The position numbers were made by a program, and so were the translations under genes. Shown here one piece after another: positions 32,397 through 44,868 of a DNA stretch of 64,000 nt. The stretch comes from Ascaphus truei (taxonomy: Eukaryota > Chordata > Amphibia > Anura > Ascaphidae). Positions within the stretch are counted from its first letter, which is position 1; each line of letters begins with the position of its first letter. The notes under the pieces were generated by a model, which was not told the origin of the DNA, searched no databases, and was given only the letters and a program-made list of their open reading frames with translations. The stretch is from contig CM071586.1 of the NCBI GenBank assembly GCA_036426205.1, positions 9,048,219 to 9,112,218 of the forward strand, written 5' to 3'.

Positions 32397-33763
32397 GTTA
32401 CATAGTTACATAATAGATGAGGTTGAAAAAAGACGTATGTCCATCAAGTTCAACCTATGCTAAATTTAGACACCGATACATTATCATATATTTATACTTA
32501 CTTATTGATCCAGAAGAAGGCAAACAAAACACCCCAGAGTCATATCATCCAATGATATCTCATAAGGGGAAAAATACATTCTTTCCTGACTCCAAGAATT
32601 GGCAATCAGATTAATCCCTGGATCAACATCCTTCCCATGTATACATATTTGGGATATATCCCTGTATACCTTTCCCATCTAAATGATGTCCAACCTATCT
32701 GCCATCACAGTCTCCATGGGTAATGAATTCCACATTTTAACTGCCCTTACTGTAAAGAACCATTTCCTTTGTTGCTGGTGAAATCTCATTTCCTCCAACC
32801 TTAAGGAATGGCCCCGAGTCCTTTGTACTGCCCGTGGGATAAACAGTTCCTTTGAAAGCTCCTTGTACTGTCCCCGAATATATTTGTATATAGTTATCAT
32901 ATCCCCTCTTAGACGCCTCTTTTCTAATGTAAATAAATCTAATTTAGCTAACCTCTCCTCATAAATTAGATTGTCCATTCCCTTTATTAATTTGGTGGCT
33001 CTTCTCTGCACTCTCTCTAGTTCCATAATGTCTTTTCTTAGGATTGGTGCCCAAAATTGTACTCCATATTCAAGGTGTGGTCTTACTAATGCTTTGGAAA
33101 GGGGCATAATTATGTTTACTTCCCATCCATCCATTGCCCGTTTGATGCAAGATAAGATCTTATTTGCCTTTGCAGCTACTGCATGACTTTCGGCACTATT
33201 GCTAAGCCTGCTGTCTACAAGCACTCCTAAATCCTTCTCCATCAAGGATTCCCCCAATATATCTCCATTTAATTTGTAAGTCGCCTTTTTATTCTTGCAT
33301 CCCAAATGCATAACCTTACATTTATCTGTATTAAACCTCATTTGCCATTTACCTGCCCACGTTTCCAGTCTCTCCAAGTCCTTCTGAAGAGAAATTACAT
33401 CCTGCTCTGATTCTATTACCTTATACAATTTAGTATCATCAGCAAAGATGGAGACTTTGCTCTCGATCCCAACCTCAAGGTTATTAATAAACAAGTTAAA
33501 AAGCAGGGGTCCCAGTACCGATCCCTGAGGTACTCCACTCACAACTTTAGCCCAACCTGAAAAAGTTCAATTTATGACAACCCTCTGTTGTCTGTCCTTT
33601 AACCAGTTTTCAATCCAGGTGCATATATTATTACTGAGTCCAACTTTCTTTATTTTGTACACCAACCTCTTGTGTGAAACCGTATCAAAAGCCTTTGCAA
33701 AATCTAAGTAGACCACATCAACTGCATTACCCTGGTCTAAATTCCTACTTATGTGCTGTGCTA
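32397..33763 (-). pseudogene. CR1-type LINE ORF2, RT C-terminal half and 3' end
   Basis: The minus strand, 33763 to 32679, encodes RT from VAQHISRNLDQGNAVDVVYL through VSGVPQGSVLGPLLFNLFIN and the FADD catalytic motif (SIFADDTKLYKV). It continues to the CR1-type tail region LERVQRRATKLIKGM and KRRLRGDMITIYKYI. One nonsense codon (33567-33569) lies in VINxTFSGWAK. The 3' UTR ends in ATAGTTACATAG repeats at 32397. The 5' half of the same copy is at 46259-46963, and the two join in frame across a shared TA. Confidence 0.9.
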
Positions 33764-33948
33764 CAGTGAAAGAAGTAGGCGCTAACACTATTAGTGATCA
33801 CTAAAAATAAAGTGAATAAAATAAATGTTCAAGTGATACAATTATGTGAATAATCACAAAAACGTGATATAAACGTGACAATAATAAATGAATTAAGACC
33901 CCCTGCTCAAACCCTTCTAGCAGGGACTGGTTTCTCTGGTCCCCAAGT

Positions 33949-34295
33949 AGTAGAATTTTGTTCGCAATCCACGGGGAGCATATAAGGGAAATAAAACAAA
34001 AACAATCTAAGTGTAGACAATAAAACAATGTAAATAAAGTCTGTGGATTTCTTGGCTCTTATGTACAGCCTACTCACAAGATATCAGTATTTAACGGGCA
34101 ACAGGAAGCAATTATGGATGACAAGAAGAACTTCTGGTTCAGAGAAGATGATGAACTCCGATCACAGCAAGATGATGGTGCATGAAAAAAGAAATATATC
34201 CATAGTGCAGACCAATCTTAAAAAACGTAACTTTATAAGGGTTCAAAAAATGCAAACTTACAATAAAAACGTTAAAATAACGCATATATCACTAA
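33949..34295 (+). repeat. Outer inverted repeat, left copy
   Basis: From GTAGAATTTTGTTCGCAATCC to AAAATAACGCATATA. It is almost identical to the complement of 45582-45918, with only a few differences seen by eye. The 92-aa ORF in it also exists in the right copy, but there is no evidence that it is a gene. Confidence 0.9.
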
Positions 34296-34927
34296 AATGT
34301 GATGGAAGAGAATCGATGTGAACACCTGGCTCACCCCCCGCCTCCGGTCAGCGATTGGTTCGTGAAACGCCTCCACAGTCATCTACCTGCTTCCTGGTCT
34401 CTCTCTGAGGCGTTGCGTCACGTCACATCCGGTTCTTTGCGTCACGTCACTTCCGGTTTCGGGACTCGTAATCTCTGTCACTTCTTCTCTCCTCCTTTGG
34501 GCAGCTATCACTCTACGCGTTTTGCCAATCCGATGCCTGGCTTCATCAGGAGTGTACCGCCCCCTCCCACCTAACATCTTAATATACCCTACGCAATTAA
34601 CATGGATAAAAAATCACCTGTTTTGTCAGGTCTGCACTGAACAATCTATATGAATAATTATCAATGAACATTCACATCTTTATGTCAAAAAGATATGGGA
34701 CTTGAAAGGGAAAATAGAGATAATGACATAATGACCAAAACTGATTAACCAAAAATATTTATTTGTGGATGAGTCAAAAAACGGGGCACGATCAGTCCAC
34801 CAAAAATGGGGAAAAAAAGAGAAAGGGGAACACCGAAGTAGATCTTAAAAAATCCAATAAAATCATGAATGTTTATATATAAAAAACGGACTGGTATATA
34901 AAAAAGAACTAGTATAAAAAAGGAACT
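34296..34927. repeat. Extra direct copies of inner arm segments
   Basis: 34290-34612 repeats 35329-35655 and 34612-34927 repeats 37936-38260, both in direct orientation. They are joined at GGATAAA, giving a mosaic that the right arm does not have at this place. It looks like a template-switch or unequal-recombination product. Confidence 0.8.
34509..34554 (-). ncRNA. Hammerhead-ribozyme-like motif
   Basis: Minus strand: CACTC, CTGATGA, A, stem II GCCA...TGGC, AAAACGCGTA, GAGTG. Helix I has 5 bp. The base before AAA is A, not G, which weakens the core. Confidence 0.5.
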
Positions 34928-34929
34928 TA

Positions 34930-35326
34930 CACTGGCGACACACTTTATTCGAGCTCGGCTAGTCCCACGAATTCGGGTATACTCGGGTGTATTGAGGTTT
35001 GTGACTGTTTTCTGCCCGAGTGCATTGCGTTATTTTCCATGCAGGGATTGAAGCATTTTATTCCCGCTGGCTGCAATACTGCACAGTATATATATATATA
35101 CTGCATTACAATTCATGAATTTATGCCATCTGGTAGACACGCGAAGCATTGCAGCCTATTAAATCCTAATCATTATCATTTAACAGATCAGCCGCCCATC
35201 AGCCAGGCATGAACCATGGCTGGGAAGGCAAACGCAACGGGGCTTGTCTGAGGTGAGGAGCGGCGCATTCCAGGTATCTGCCAGGTACATACTGGGTATT
35301 TGCTCAAATAAAGTGTGTCGCAGCAG
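34930..35326. mobile_element. TA-flanked MITE, 397 bp
   Basis: Same family as 29039-29431, flanked by TA (34928-34929 and 35327-35328). Ends are CACTGGCGACACACTTTATT and the complement of GTGTGTCGCAGCAG. The uninterrupted sequence ACGCATATATCACTAAAATG at 34287 is an empty site of the same target. Confidence 0.88.
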
Positions 35327-35556
35327 TATATCACTAAAATGTGATGGAAGAGAATCGATGTGAACACCTGGCTCACCCCCCGCCTCCGGTCAGCGATCGG
35401 TTCGTGAAACGCCTCCACAGTCAGCTACCTGCTTCCTGGTCTCTCTCTGAGGCGTTGCGTCACGTCACATCCGGTTCTTTGCGTCACGTCACTTCCGGTT
35501 TCGGTTTAGGGACTCGTAATCTCTGTCACTTCTTCTCTCCTCCTTTGGGCAGCTAT

Positions 35557-35602
35557 CACTCTACGCGTTTTGCGAATCCGATGCGTGGCTTCGTCAGGAG
35601 TG
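35557..35602 (-). ncRNA. Hammerhead-ribozyme-like motif
   Basis: Minus strand: CACTC, CTGACGA, A, stem II GCCACGC...TTCGC, AAAACGCGTA, GAGTG. Its counterpart in the right arm is 44869-44915. On the minus strand a TATATTAA box lies upstream. Confidence 0.55.
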
Positions 35603-35654
35603 TACCGCCCCCTCCCACCTAACATCTTAATATACCCTACGCAATTAACATGGA

Positions 35655-36687
35655 TAAAAAAATCTACCTGGACATTCTGTTTTATATCGATCTAGAAAGA
35701 AAAATTCAGACAGATGTTTACAAAAAAATCAACTCAAGGAACTCATTTTTGAGGGCGGACAGCTGTCACCCCAGGTCTGTTATTAGGGGTATACCCAAGG
35801 GTCAGTACCTCAGACTGAGGAGGAATTGCTCTACAATGAGTGACTTCCTCGCGCAGTCTGAGGTGCTGACGAATAGATTTGTTGAAAGAGGATATGACAG
35901 GGAGACCCTCCAATTAACCCTACAGGAAGTGGTGGGGATTGAAAGAGAAACACTGTTACCCCATAGCTCCAGGATGAGGGATACCAGGAAAATGAATAAA
36001 CATTCACAGGGGTTTGAGAAAAAATGTCCAATTTTTATATCCCAATATAATAAATCTAGTAATCAGATAAAAGACATTGTAAACAAACATTGGAACTTAT
36101 TACAAATGGATCCTATTCTATGTGAATATACTAAGCAAGCTCCAAGGCATGTTTACAGACGTGCCAAAACATTGGCTGCGTTTATCTCACCGAGTGTCAT
36201 CTCCACCCCCGTGGGTAATCCTGATCGCTTTCTGACCAAGGGATCTTTTAGGTGTAATCAATGCAACATGTGTAAATTTATGAGGCCATCCAGACATGTC
36301 TTTTCCCACAGTCCGCATAAGCAGTACAATATTAATAGCTTCATTAATTGTAACACCAATATGGTAGTGTATCTGATCACTTGCGGCTGTGGGAAGGGAT
36401 ATGTGGGTCGAACCACAAGAGCCCTAAAAATAAGAATGCAGGAGCACTGCAGATTGATACGTAAGAAAGACCTAGAACATCCGGTGTCAAAGCACTTCCC
36501 AGAATGTGATAAGGGTGGCATCAGAAATTTCTCGTTTGTGGGAATTGAGAAAATATCAAAAAAGGAGAGAGGGGGAGATATTGTTAATACCTTAAACTGT
36601 AGAGAGTCCTTTTGGATATTTACGTTAAGGACGAGATTTCCTGAAGGTATAAATGTGGAGTGGACCATAAACCACTTTTTGAGATAA
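35655..36687 (+). pseudogene. PLE C-terminal ORF: RT thumb plus GIY-YIG endonuclease (PLE A, left arm)
   Basis: An uninterrupted frame of 345 codons (ATG 35650), of which about 340 are PLE. After a 5' truncation it starts in the RT C-terminal region (DSCHPRSVIRGIPKGQYLRL). It continues through the thumb (VNKHWNLLQMDP) and a CX2CX2C motif (FRCNQCNMCKF) into an intact GIY-YIG domain with VVYLITC, GYVGRT, IRMQEH and a conserved C-terminus (FPEGINVEWTINHFLR). The RT palm is absent, so it cannot act alone, although the nuclease domain is open. Its sequence differs from PLE1, PLE2 and PLE B, so it is another subfamily. Confidence 0.88.
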
Positions 36688-36689
36688 TG

Positions 36690-37758
36690 GTATCTTTATT
36701 ATCACTGTCATGACAATATGGCTCTTCTTGATTAAAACCTTCCCCTAAACTTCCTGAAAACATCCCCATGCCATTTCTTTCAACGTACCAGATTAATGGA
36801 CAATACATTGAGCTATAATATGATATAAAATTGTTGTTACATATTTAGCTACTAATCTCGGGTCATTATGGCCACTGATCAATTTACTGGTGTGATGAAT
36901 ATTGTTATACCATAAGCAATGTGTAATATGTAACCTCCTTGAGGCACCCCACAAGATGAAATGTAGAATCCAAAATATAGTTGTTTACATTATTCATGAT
37001 CTCACTGTCATCACAAGGATGCTCATTTGTTTTTACACAAATTTATTGTTTTTATTTATGTTTGTCATGTATATATATATTTTTTAACTAATAAAATTGC
37101 ATGTTTTGATTTTTGTAAAATGGCTGCCCAGTTTCGCTATATAATCTCTTTTCACAAACAAATTACCTTTGAATCATTAGATTTTATGGCATTATTGTAC
37201 TTTAATAAATTTATCAACATAGAACAATATATAATGATTTCATGGTTTTGTATACATTTCTTCAACAATTATGTCTGATAAATGTGGTATCTTTATTATT
37301 TTTTTATTTTTCTTTAATATTCATGTGATCACAGATATGGGGGACAGGCACTGTGCTTCATATTCAGCCTTCTCCGGTGACATCCAGGATGATATACTGG
37401 CTGAGGTGGAGATATCTGGGCTCCCATTATATGTGGTCATAATAGGTTAAATATGGCATTAGGCACATAAATTCTTTAAGCAACATACAGTTGAGATGCC
37501 ACTATTAGACTCTTGTAATGTTTTTTCCCACAAGCAGGCACGCAGAGCCAGGATGGGGGCGGATACAGTCCCTCACACGTCCCTCCTCCCTGTTTGGCAC
37601 TCCCCTGGAGGCGTTCCTTAGCAGTGGTGGGGAGTTGGTGTGAATACTGGTACCTCCCCCGTTTAGAGCCGCGATGCGCATGCGCGGGTTAGTCAGTTCC
37701 CATTGGATATGACGCGATCGTGACGTCACCAAATATCGCGAGATTTGGCAGCCATTGT
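36690..37758. other. PLE A 3' region and pLTR-like sequence
   Basis: Non-coding, AT-rich to about 37500. 37500-37758 is GC-rich and is mirrored, with differences, by 41700-42190 in the right arm. No gene is visible. Confidence 0.45.
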
Positions 37759-37766
37759 TATTAAAA
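37759..37766 (+). promoter_or_regulatory. TATA-like box upstream of hammerhead motif
   Basis: TATTAAAA, 25 bp before helix I of the 37791 motif and preceded by a CpG-rich stretch. This is a promoter-like arrangement. Confidence 0.35.
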
Positions 37767-37790
37767 CGCTTTTTACACAGTGCAAAAACA

Positions 37791-37827
37791 CTTCTTGATA
37801 AAGTGCTATGCACGAAACGCGTAGAAG
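37791..37827 (+). ncRNA. Hammerhead-ribozyme-like motif
   Basis: CTTC, TTGATAA, A, stem II GTGC-TAT-GCAC, GAAACGCGTA, GAAG. Helix I has 4 bp and stem II is perfect. The core has two departures (first C to T, and A for G in GA), so activity is uncertain. Confidence 0.5.
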
Positions 37828-37935
37828 GGCTGCATCCCTTGATTTTATGATACCTCAATAAAGATTCTTCATTTTTGGCCAGACCTGTTCTTCTTTTGGA
37901 TCGCGGTGCGCTACATCACTTTTCTGCACTTCTGG

Positions 37936-38567
37936 ATAAAAAAATCACCTGTTTTGTCAGGTCTGCACTGAACAATCTATATGAATAATTATCAATGAAC
38001 ATTCACATCTTTATGTCAAAAAGATATGGGACTTGAAAGGGAACATAGAGATAATGACATAATGACCAAAACTGATTAACCAAAAATATTTATTTGTGGA
38101 CGAGTCAAAAAACGGGACACGATCAGTCCACCAAAAATGGGGAAAAAAAGAGAAAGGGGAACACCGAAGTAGATCTTAAAAAATCCAATAAAATCATGAA
38201 TGTTTATATATAAAAAAACGGACTGGTATATAAAAAAGAACTAGTATAAAAAAGGAACTCGTATATAAAGGGTGATACTACACAAGGGATCTCAAAAAGA
38301 GTACAAAGATGTAAATGTATTGATCAATGCCCTTACATGATAATGTTATATAATAAAAATGTACATAACAGCATATGAATACACATAAATCTCAGGGACA
38401 CAATGCAATGGAGGGGTGTTGGACAGAAGGAAAACAAAAAAGAGCCTACTGACCTACATAAACAGGGCTAATATTTATATTATTATTAACCCTATAAGGA
38501 ACTGTGGAGACACAGTGAGGAACAAGAAAGGCATAATTAGTGTCATAATAAAAACAATTACAGAAAT
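37936..38567. repeat. Inner arm repeat segment
   Basis: 37936-38260 is a direct copy of 34612-34927. The block 38260-38567 is mirrored by 40940-41240 in the right arm (GGGTTAATAATAATATA, CAATGCAATGGAGGGGTGTTGGAC). It is non-coding 3' UTR of PLE B. Confidence 0.7.
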
Positions 38568-39616
38568 GGTGCAATTTCTATTTCCATGTTAAGGCCTCTG
38601 GGGGAGAGTTTGCAATCTGTGTATCCAAAATGATTCTCTCTTAATGAGTTCCAAATTGCAATCTCCCCCCCGCCAGTGGCCTGGAATCTGTTCTATAGCC
38701 ATATAGGTCAGACCTGTAGTATCCCCCTGGTGTTTCTCCATAAAGTGATTGGATAAACTGTGTGTGGTAAGTTGTCTCTTGATGCTACTAATACAGTATG
38801 TTCTATAATTCTGACCCTAACTGGTCTTTCAGTTTTACCTATGAATTGTAGTTTGCATGGACACGCCAGGAGATATACTACATGGTCCGACCTACATGTT
38901 AAACAAGACTCTACTTTGAAGCTCTCTCCATTTTTGGAGGAAAATTCTACTTTGTTATTAGTTATTAGATTTGAATTGGCATGCTCTACATGTTTTGCAT
39001 CCATAAAATCCTTTGTTGTGTTGTAACCAGTTTACAGATTTAGTTTTCCTTTTTAGAGCACTTGGTGCCAATTTGTCTTTTAAATTACATGCCTTCCTGA
39101 AAATTATGTTTGGATTCTCGGGAATTTCTCCCCCCAGAATGGGGTCATTCCTAAGAATGCCCCAATGTTTCATTATGATCTTTTTGATTTCTTTTGCTTC
39201 CTCACTGTAATTTGTCAGGAAAGCAAAATCTAATTGACTCTATCTAGATTTTTTCGTCTGGGTTTTAGGAGATCCTCCCTATTTAATCCATCTACCTTCA
39301 ACAGAGCCTAATCTATCTTGTCCTCTCTATAATTTTTCTCAATAAATCTATTTTTTAGTTTATTCGATTGGGACAGAAATGTCTCTCTTTCACTACAGTT
39401 CCGTTTGATCCTTGTAAACTGACCATATGGAACACCATACATCCACCTTGGATGATGACAACTGGTTCTTAAAATATAATTGTTCTTGTCAGTTTCTTTA
39501 AAATATGTTTTGGTTTTAATACTTCCTTCTTCTATGTAGATCTCTAGGTCTAAATAGTTTACTTGTTGGTTACTTGAACTGTTTGTAAATCCTGACAAAT
39601 TACAGTGGGGAAGCAA
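38568..39616 (-). pseudogene. PLE fragment: RT end plus GIY-YIG, frameshifted (PLE B, left arm)
   Basis: The minus strand encodes the RT region after YIDD (VNYLDLEIYIEEGSIKTKTYF, TSCHHPRWMYGVPYGQF, FIEKNYREDKID). It then has stops and frame changes near 39200-39300. After these come the thumb (KHWGILRNDPILGGEIPENP), a GCKTCRAC motif, and a GIY-YIG remnant (VVYLLACPCKLQFIGKTERPVRVRIIEH), with the tail ending at TAA 38568-38570. It is non-functional. 39600 is the centre of the large inverted arms. Confidence 0.85.
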
Positions 39617-40935
39617 CAGAAATCAAAAAGATCATAATGAAACATTGGGGCATTCTTAGGAATGACCCCATTCTGGGGGGAGAAATTCCCGAGAATCCGA
39701 ACATAATTTTCAGGAAGGCGTGTAATTTAAAAGACAAATTGGCACCAAGTGCTCTAAAAAGGAAAACTAAATCTGTAAACTGGTTACAACACAACAAAGG
39801 ATTTTATGGATGCAAAACATGTAGAGCATGCCAATTCAAATCTAATAACAAAGTAGAATTTTCCTCCAACAACACTGGAGAGAGCTTCAAAGTAGAGTCT
39901 TGTTTAACATGTAGGTCGGACCATGTAGTATACCTCCTGGAGTGTCCATGCAAACTATAATACGTAGGTAAAACTGAAAGACCAGTTAGGGTCAGAATTA
40001 TAGAACATCTTAGGCCTCGGTCCCGCTGCGCTCGTTGGCGCGGGCGGCCATGTCGCGAGTTCCCCACCAGCAGGGGAATCCTCGCGAGCCGGTCCCGGTC
40101 CCCCCTGGCGGCACAGCTGACTACACGCTGTGGCGCGTCAGCCGCTAGGAGACACAAGAGAATGGTGTTTCCTAGCGTTGACGCGTCACGTGGTGTGGCT
40201 GTGAGCCAATGGGGAGGCGAGGCTTCGGGAGGAGGAGAGGCTTCGGGGAGCGGGGAGGAGTGTGGAGTGAAAGCAGGTGAGTGCCTGTCTGTGTGTGTGT
40301 CTGAGTGCGTGTGTGCCTGTCTGTGTGTGCCCGAGTGCGTGAGTGCCTGCCTCTGTCTGTGTGTGTGTATGAGTGCGTGAGTGCCTGCCTGTGTGTGCAC
40401 GTGTGTGTGTGTGTATGAGTGCGTGAGTGCCTGCCTGCCTGTGTGTGTGTGTGTGTATGAGTGCCTGCGTGTGTGTGTTTAAAGTTACCCTCAGCAGCTC
40501 CAGCTCCAGCCCGAGTCCGTGGAGGGAGGGGGGGGGAGAGTAGCGGGTCCCTCCGCTCAAGCCACGCCCCCCCTCCCTGTCAAGCCTCCCACTCCCGCCC
40601 ACCTCCCGCTCCGGCTCCCGCTCCCTACAGACCGCTGTGTATGTCAGCGCACCGCCTGTCTGCAGTGCGGGTGCGCTGACTCTGGGAGTGGGGCCTTAGC
40701 CTTAGTAGCATCAAGAGACAACTTACCACGCACAGTTTATCCAATCACTTTATGGAGAAACTACAGGTCTGACCTATATGGTTATAGAACACATTCCAGG
40801 CCACTGGCGGGGGGGAGATTGCAATTTGGAGCTCATTAAGAGAGAATCATTTTGGATACACAGATTGCGAACTCTCTCCCCCAGAGGCCTTAACATGGAA
40901 ATAGAAATTGCACCATTTCTGGAATTGATGGTTAT
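39605..40935 (+). pseudogene. PLE fragment: RT thumb plus GIY-YIG, interrupted (PLE B', right arm)
   Basis: The mirror of PLE B. 39637-39960 encodes the thumb and the start of GIY-YIG (VVYLLECPCKL), then TAA; YVGKTERPVRVRIIEHL continues in the next codons to 40008. The coding sequence is then cut by a GC-rich insertion (about 40010-40690). It resumes at about 40695 (SIKRQLTTHSLSNHFMEK) with indels to about 40935. Confidence 0.82.
40010..40695. mobile_element. GC-rich insertion with simple repeats in PLE B'
   Basis: About 680 bp absent from the left-arm copy. It lies between CTTAG-type flanks, with inward ends GGCCTCGGTCCCGC and, on the complement, GGCCCCACTCCCAG, suggesting short inverted ends. 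It contains a GTGTGTCTGAGTGCGTG-type minisatellite (about 40278-40480). No protein could be supported. It may be a non-autonomous DNA transposon, class unknown. Confidence 0.5.
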
Positions 40936-41640
40936 TAGTAACTAATTGATGCCTTTCGTGTTCCTTCTCTGTGTCGTCCACGTTCTGTATAGGGTTAATA
41001 ATAATATAGAATATTAGCCCTGTTTAGGTAGGCAGTAAGGCTCTTTTTGTTTTCCTTCTGTCCAACACCCCTCCATTGCATTGTGTCCCTGAGATTTATG
41101 GTGTATTCATATGCTGGTGTGTACATTTTATTATATAAACATTATCATGAAGGCGCATTGTCAATACATTACATCTTGTACTCATTTTGAGATCCCTTGT
41201 GTAGTACTCACACCTTATATACAGTATCCTTTTTATACTAGTTCTTTTTTATATACCAGTCAGTTTTTTATAAATATAAACATTCATGATTTATTGGATT
41301 TTTTAAGATCTACTTCGGGTGTCCCCTTTCTCTTTTTTTCCCCTTTTGGGGACTGATCGTGTCCCGTTTTTTGACTGTACCACAAATAAATATTTTTGGT
41401 TAATCATTTTGGTCATTATGAGTCAGTTATCTCTAGTTCCCCACTTCAAGTCCCATATCTTTTTGACATAAAGATGTGAAGGTTCATTGATACTTATTCA
41501 TATAGATTGTCAGTGCACAGAAGCCATGACAAAACAGGTTGATTTTTATCCAAGTGCAGAAAGTGATTGTAGCGCACCGCGATCCAAAGAAGAACATGTC
41601 TGGCCAAAAAGAAGAAGGAATCTTATTGAGGTATTCATAA
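40936..41640. repeat. PLE B' 3' region (mirror of 37936-38567)
   Basis: Non-coding. Matches the left arm in reverse orientation, including ACCAAAATGATTAACCAAAAATATTTATTTGTGG on the complement. Confidence 0.7.
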
Positions 41641-41657
41641 CAATCAGGATGCAGCCC

Positions 41658-41697
41658 TTTCTACGCGTTTCGTGCCCGTCCAGCACTGTATCAAGAA
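41658..41697 (-). ncRNA. Hammerhead-ribozyme-like motif (degraded)
   Basis: Minus strand: TTC, TTGATAC, A, GTGC...GCAC, GAAACGCGTA, GAA. It is the right-arm counterpart of 37791-37827, with a larger stem-II loop. Confidence 0.45.
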
Positions 41698-41699
41698 GT

Positions 41700-43794
41700 G
41701 TTTTTGCACTGTGGTAAAAAGCGTTTTAATAAAAATGGGCTGCCAAATCCGCGATATTGGTGACGTCACGGATCGCCGTTCATATCCAATGGGAAAAGGC
41801 GAAACCCGACGCCATGGAGAAGAGAGGCATGCAGAACTACATGGTCGGATCCCATCGCAACACATCTCCGCACTCTCCCCATCATCCCCCCGTGACAACT
41901 CTCCGACAGACCCCTCCCCCCCTTAACGAATCCGCTTATGCTTCCCCATCCGGTAGATCCGCTCTGATACCTCCTGTGGGGGGAGATGGTTGTACCAGTA
42001 TTCACAGCCAACTCCCCACGCACTGCTAGAGAAAGCGCCTCCAGGGAAGTTGCCAAACAGTGTAGGTAAGGGGAACGGGTACACTTGCAGAGTGCGGGAC
42101 TGATCCGCCCCCATCCTGCTCTGCGTGCCTGTCTTGTGGGGGCCAAAAAAAAAAAAAAAACATTAACAAGAGTTCTAATAGTGGCATCTCAACCGATGTT
42201 GGCTGTAAAGACACGACTTTATGTGGACTAATGACCCATAGTAAATTTATGACCACCATATAACATGGAGAGAGCCAAGATACTCCACGCATCAGCCCCG
42301 TAATAATCCAGCGACCCAGTGTGCACTGGAGAAGGCTGAATCTGAAGCGCGAGTGCCGAGTCCCCCAGATCTCGGGATCTCACATAATATTAAAGAAAAA
42401 TAAAAAATAATAAAGATAGGATGAACCACAGTTATCAGACACATAATGTTGAAGAAACTGTTCACGTAAAATGTAAACAAGTGAAATATAGTGTATATAC
42501 TGGTGTCGTAGGTGAGAAAAATAATTGTTTATTGTATGTAAACGAACAGGCAATCTGTCAAGCCCCAGCCGTCCCGGCGGAGGCCTGAAATGACCGATGG
42601 GATAGAGAGGAGAATGAGAATGAGAAAGGAGAGGTGCAATCTGCGTGGGTTTAATTTTTGTCAAGGAGAGAATGGGCGGCGATAGCCGTTCGTGTTCGGA
42701 CGGTTCGCGGTACGTGCCCCGACATACTTCACCCCTCGCTGCCGCGGTAGTTACGGATGGAGTAGTAGATCCGAAGTAGGTGCGGGGGGGAAGTAATAGG
42801 GGGGGACGGAAGATAAAGACAGCAAAACACTAAGGAGGTAGTCGGAACCACATAACGACAACCGGCCGCACCCCCCACCGCCGACCCCCGCCAGCCCACC
42901 GCCTCCCTGGAAAAATCACCACCTCACCCCTGCACACACGATCCACCTTTCCTGCCAGGCACAAAGCGCATAAGAATCACAGATAATTTAGTACGACACC
43001 ACGTTCTATACCTCTCACGAACCAACCAAAAAGAATTTTAGCACACCCCGCTACATAGGGAGGTCCCCTACTTTTACCCCCCTCTGTACGTCACCACCGT
43101 CAAGGACCTACGTTAAGTCAGACGAAAACACAGGGCGCCATCCGGCCGCTCCTACCCCCCCCTCGCATCCGACTGGTCTACCCATATCTTAATATCTGAA
43201 TCGCAACAACACCCCCCAAACGACCAACTTACAAGGCTTCAGCCTCTTTTATGTATGAACACAGGACCCCCCCTACTTTTCCGACTGCTCTCCTTTTCTC
43301 CCCCACCTCCACCCCTCCACAACCCTCCACAGACCAACACAAAACCAGTTTACCCCACCCCCCCCTTTCTGGTCCCCGGGACACAAAACAGTGTATGTAG
43401 AGAGCATCTTGTGATGACAGTGAGGATCCATGAATAAGTAAACAACTACTACTATTTTGGATTCACATTTAGATATTGCGGGTGGTGGGTGAATCAAGGA
43501 CGGTTGTACATATTCCACATGCTTATGGTTTATTGTATAAAAATATTCATCACGACCCGTACATGTTATAATGTGAGGTCAGTGGCACCAAATGACCCGA
43601 GATTAGTAGCTAAAGATGTTAACCAAACAGAGTTTTACTATCATATTATAGCTCAATTGTATTGTCCCATTAATCTGGTACGTTGAAAGAAAATGGTCAT
43701 GTGTGGAGTTTTTCCAGGGAGTTTGAGGGGAAGGTTTAAATACACGAGACAAGCCATAGGTGTCATGACAAGCTTGATAATAAAGATACCAGTG
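41700..43794. other. Right-arm intergenic, partly C-rich, no gene
   Basis: 41700-42540 is a diverged mirror of 37210-37790. 42590-43410, including C-rich low-complexity tracts around 42780-43370, has no clear match in the left arm. 43410-43794 mirrors the PLE A 3' UTR (36690-37050). No reading frame is convincing. Confidence 0.5.
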
Positions 43795-44818
43795 ATCTGC
43801 AAAAAGTGGTTTATGGTTCCACTCCACATTTGAACCTGCAGGAAATCTCGTCTTACGTAGAATATCCAAAAGGACTCTCTACGTTTTAAGGTATTAACAA
43901 TATCTCCCTCTCTGTTTTTTGATTATTTTCTCAATTCCAGCACAAGAGAATTTCTGATGCCACCCTTATCACATTCTGGAAGTGCTTTGACACCGGATGT
44001 TCTAGGTCTTCTTACTATCAATCTGCAGTGCTCCTGCATTCTTATTTTTAGGGCTCTTGTGGGTTCGACCCACATATCCCTTCCCACAGCCGCAAGTGAT
44101 CAGATCACTACCATATTGGTGTTACAATTAATGAAGCTATTAATATTGTACTGCTTATCGCGACTGTGGGAAAAGACTGTCTGGATGGCCTCAAAATTTA
44201 CACATGTTGCATTGATTACACCATAAAAGATCCCTTGGTCAGAAAGCGATCAGGATTACCCACGGGGGTGGAGAGACAGGACTCTGGTGAGATAAACGCA
44301 GCCAATGTTTTGGCACGTCTGTAAACATGCCTTGGAGCTTGCTTAGTATATTCACATAGAAAGGATCCATTTGTAATAAGTCCAATGTTTGTTTACAAGT
44401 CTTTTATCTGATTACTAGATTTATTATATTGGGATATAAAAATTGGACATTTTTTCTCAAACCCCTGTGAATGTTTATTCATTTTCCTGTATCCCTCATC
44501 CTGGAGCTATGGGGTAACAGTGTTTCTCTTCAATCCCCAACACTTCCTGTAGGGTTAATTGAGGGTCTCCCTGTCATATCTCTTTCAACAAATCTATCGT
44601 CGCACTCCAGCACTGCGCGAGAAGTCACTCATTGTAGAGCAATTCTCTCAGTCTGAGTCGGTACTGACCCTGGGTATACCCCTAAATAACAGACCTGGGG
44701 TGACAGCTGTCCGCCTCACAAAATGAGTTCCTTGAGTTGATTTTTTTGTAAACATCTGTCTCTGAATTTTCTTTCTAGATCGTATATAAACAGAATGTCA
44801 GGTAGATTTTTTATTCCA
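43795..44818 (-). pseudogene. PLE A' (right-arm mirror of PLE A), indel-riddled
   Basis: Reverse complement of 35655-36690 at high identity. It is broken by many one- or two-base indels (for example an extra C in GGTCGAAC(C)CACAAGAGCC and a missing base in GATA(C)GTAAG). The GIY-YIG region is recognisable around 44020-44110. That differences are mostly indels rather than substitutions could reflect decay or poor consensus accuracy here. Confidence 0.82.
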
Positions 44819-44868
44819 TGTTAATTGCGTAGGGTATATTAAGATGTTAGGTGGTGGAGGGGGCGGGA

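Noticed and set aside
34043..34321. 92-aa ORF also found at 45531-45824 on the other strand
   Set aside because: The conservation is explained by the near-identical inverted repeats. There is no domain and no other sign of coding.
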